Source: Candidatus Gorgonimonas leptogorgiae (lineage in GTDB: Bacteria; Pseudomonadota; Gammaproteobacteria; Pseudomonadales; Endozoicomonadaceae). Taken from it: a stretch of 7,599 nt of DNA. Below, piece by piece: positions 5,697 to 7,599 of this stretch. The notes beneath the pieces were generated by a model. The model saw nothing but the letters and a program-made list of their open reading frames with translations, made no database searches and was not told where the DNA came from. The position numbers were made by a program, and so were the translations under genes. The DNA lies in contig CAKNAD010000141.1 of assembly GCA_929200515.1 (NCBI GenBank), forward strand, positions 1-7,599, written 5' to 3'. The stretch's first letter is position 1, and each line of letters starts with the position of its first letter.

Positions 5697-7241
5697 CTAT
5701 TTAGTCAGATCGTCAAAAACAGGAATTATAACATCTCTTCTACCTTTTTTACCATAATTACCTGATATTTGCTCACAAGAAAAACTTTCATTTTCTAAAG
5801 AAGAGTTATCTGCTATTTGCTCAGAAGAAGAACTTTTATTTTCTAAAGAAGAATTATCTGCTATTTGCTCAGAAGAAGAACTTTTATTTTCTAAAGAAAA
5901 GTTATCTGCTATTTGCTCAGAAGAAGAGCTTTTATTTTCTAAAGAAGAATTATCTGCTATTTGCTCAGAAGAAGAGCTTTTATTCTCTAAAGAAGAGTTA
6001 TCTGCTATTTGCTCACAGGAAGAACTTGTATTTTCTAAAGAAAAGTTATCTGCTATCTCTTCTTTATAAAAGTTATTTGGTTCTTCTAAAACATGATAAA
6101 TATGCTGCTGTTCTAGTTGGTTGTCTGTAAGACTATTGTCAATAGGATACTTAAAATCAGATGATTTATATATGCATGATGTATAAATATGTTCTTCACT
6201 TTGCACTAGATTTTGACCTGTATTATTGTATGGTTTTTGCTTATTATCAGTTATAAAAAAATCTGCATCTTTTGCAGTAAAGGTTGGTTCATCATATATG
6301 TGATTATTTATAGCTATAGGCCTTTGTTGGTTTAAATTTATATCTACTACTGTTTCATTAGACTTTTTACACTTTTTGTAAATAAATACACCCGTAATAA
6401 CTACTATTAAAAACGAGCATGCTATTGTAGAAATAATAATAGGTAGTTTTAAATCATCATGAGTGTTTAACTTTTTATAACTTCTAGGAAGAAAGATATA
6501 AGTAGAGTTTACTAATGTAGGCCTAATTGTTCTAGGCTTTGGTTTAATTTTACATGGCTCTTTAATTTCACATAGCTCTTTGTTGTCTTTGTTATAAATT
6601 GTAATAAGACTTGAGCTTACATTAAACGTATCAATAAGTTTATTATACTCTGTAAATATAGTCAAAACAGTTATAAATTTATTTTTTATTAAAGGTTTCC
6701 TCTTGTTTCCTTTTTTTACTTGTTTTACTTGTTTTCTTCTATTAATTTTGTCCTTTATATTACCTGCAACTGCAGTTATATTAAAATTTATTTCGTTAGG
6801 TAGTGATTTAAGGGTTTTCCTTATTTTATCGATGTTACCTTGTATTTCTTCTGTAAATTTATCGTAATTTTTTTTATGAAAATAAACCTTATTTTTTATT
6901 ATAATTAATACCGTATTGCTAGGTTTAACTTTATAAGTCTGTAGTTTATCTTTAAAATTTTCGTAATTTTCGTAATTAAAATCACTTGTAGCATTATTGC
7001 GATCTCTAATAATTATAAAGTTATTATCTTTAAATGTTCCCAATCGACACAAATTATAAAAGATATCGCAAGCTTTTAGGTTAGCTAAACAACAACAGTC
7101 TTGACATGTAATAACTCGATTTAATGATTTAGTGCGACTAGCTGCTAATACTGCTATGCTCTGATTTTGCATATTAGTTTCTATATAATGAAGATGTAAG
7201 ATTGAAAAAAACAAACCTGCAAAATAATTTAATAAATTCAT
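5697..7241 (-). CDS. single-pass membrane protein with tyrosine (HIY) motifs and acidic repeats, Tir-like architecture
   Basis: I recognise no family, but the architecture is striking. Residues 5-20 are hydrophobic (a weak signal or anchor without basic residues); a cluster of six Cys follows (46, 49, 50, 51, 58, 65). Residues 162-189 are very basic and could act as a nuclear signal or as a membrane-surface patch. One clear transmembrane helix spans 266-288, followed by a KKCKK stop-transfer. The 226-residue tail has three HIY sites: HIYDEP (Y316), EEHIYTS (Y353) and QQHIYHV (Y382), then six 16-residue acidic/Ser-rich repeats (394-489) and a basic RRDVII end. Known parallels, not homologues: the Tir EHIYDEV and vaccinia A36 EHIYDSV sites recruit host Nck when phosphorylated, and Ehrlichia tandem-repeat effectors have acidic Ser-rich repeats. 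I infer a host-directed membrane or secreted protein. The start at 7241 has a weak ribosome-binding site; M24 (7172) is an alternative. It converges on b561. Confidence 0.7.
   Translation of the reverse strand: MNLLNYFAGLFFSILHLHYIETNMQNQSIAVLAASRTKSLNRVITCQDCCCLANLKACDIFYNLCRLGTFKDNNFIIIRDRNNATSDFNYENYENFKDKLQTYKVKPSNTVLIIIKNKVYFHKKNYDKFTEEIQGNIDKIRKTLKSLPNEINFNITAVAGNIKDKINRRKQVKQVKKGNKRKPLIKNKFITVLTIFTEYNKLIDTFNVSSSLITIYNKDNKELCEIKEPCKIKPKPRTIRPTLVNSTYIFLPRSYKKLNTHDDLKLPIIISTIACSFLIVVITGVFIYKKCKKSNETVVDINLNQQRPIAINNHIYDEPTFTAKDADFFITDNKQKPYNNTGQNLVQSEEHIYTSCIYKSSDFKYPIDNSLTDNQLEQQHIYHVLEEPNNFYKEEIADNFSLENTSSSCEQIADNSSLENKSSSSEQIADNSSLENKSSSSEQIADNFSLENKSSSSEQIADNSSLENKSSSSEQIADNSSLENESFSCEQISGNYGKKGRRDVIIPVFDDLTK
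5775..6062 (-). repeat. six tandem 48-bp units encoding a 16-aa repeat
   Basis: These units lie inside the 5697-7241 gene and encode residues 394-489. The consensus is EQIADNSSLENKSSSS. The middle units (2-5) differ at almost no residue (S/F at position 7 is the main change), while the outer units are more diverged (NTSSSC, NESFSC), as expected from recent expansion by slippage or unequal recombination. A partial seventh unit (EQISGNY) follows. Each unit offers SSLE/SSSE-type sites for acidic-directed Ser kinases. Confidence 0.95.
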
Positions 7242-7599
7242 GATTTCGTCTTTTTTATATTAAGTTAAGATAATATTATTTAAATATAAACAAAAATTAT
7301 ATATAAAAATGAAATTTATTTTTTTAATACTAATACATTACATCGTAAGTGTCTTTAATGACAATAAAAGATCAAATTAAAATAACAAAGCAGAAGATTA
7401 TGTTTTTAGTTTTGCTATTAATATAGTTTGCCTAATTCAAATAAATTACTTAATAATAAATATAAATCTAAAATAATTAGTTGTAACTAGGAAAATAACA
7501 TATGAAATTTAATACTAATAACAAAACATGTTTAATATAACTATAATATAGATAAAAACTTTATCTTAAAAAAGTTTTAATAATAATTAAATATATTAA
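7242..7599. other. AT-rich non-coding stretch upstream of the membrane protein gene
   Basis: I see no gene here. The longest starts give only tiny frames, such as ATG 7502 with AGGAAA before it, which closes after 12 codons. The first 60 bp presumably hold the minus-strand promoter of the 5697-7241 gene, but the sequence is too uniformly A/T to pick boxes. A hairpin AAAACTTT (7555-7562)/AAAGTTTT (7571-7578) near the end resembles the one at 9-35. Confidence 0.5.

Noticed and set aside
5775..6062. Regular 48-bp periodicity that could suggest a CRISPR array
   Set aside because: There are no unique spacers; the units are contiguous, in frame and encode a 16-aa repeat.
7502..7540. ATG with an AGGAAA site nine bases before it
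   Set aside because: The frame closes after 12 codons; a leader peptide is conceivable, but no gene follows within the window.

Overview
The window is AT-rich (GC very roughly 30 % by eye). About 73 % is accepted coding sequence, with long AT-rich spacers, decaying repeats and several genes that look like host-directed effectors. This fits an intracellular or host-associated bacterium with an expanded accessory genome. A Rickettsiales-type alphaproteobacterium (Orientia/Rickettsia relatives) is the best guess, from base composition, the small cytochrome b561 and the palindromic repeats. No rRNA, ribosomal protein or other phylogenetic marker is present, so the taxonomy is inference.

Layout. 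Positions 1-908 hold an AT-rich terminator-like hairpin, a 36-bp GC-rich box, a 114-aa hypothetical gene (161-505) and about 400 bp of decayed or repeat sequence. A second small basic hypothetical gene lies at 909-1322. A second copy of the 36-bp box precedes 1496-2617, a YopJ/C55-family acetyltransferase effector with an aligned His-Asp-Cys triad (H167, D190, C234); this is the most secure functional call. Next is a 516-aa hypothetical gene on the minus strand (2859-4409) with diverged beta-rich repeats and a coiled coil. A 0.5-kb spacer separates it from a divergent cytochrome b561 (4933-5475). The last gene, on the minus strand at 5697-7241, encodes a 514-aa single-pass membrane protein. 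Its C-terminal tail carries three HIY motifs, one reading HIYDEP, and six 16-residue acidic/serine-rich repeats. Positions 7242-7599 hold no gene that I can see.

How the genes fit together. Apart from cytochrome b561, a housekeeping membrane haem protein, the genes look like an effector island. The YopJ-like protein would acetylate host signalling proteins. The 5697-7241 product has the architecture of a bacterial receptor placed in a host membrane: exposed domain, one transmembrane helix, then a tail with tyrosine motifs. Its HIYDEP site resembles the Nck-recruiting tyrosine sites of EPEC Tir and vaccinia A36. The genes do not form one operon; each has its own spacer. Copies of a roughly 37-bp repeat lie between them, including an inverted pair about 2.8 kb apart around the 2859-4409/b561 block, which suggests assembly by repeat-mediated rearrangement or transfer.
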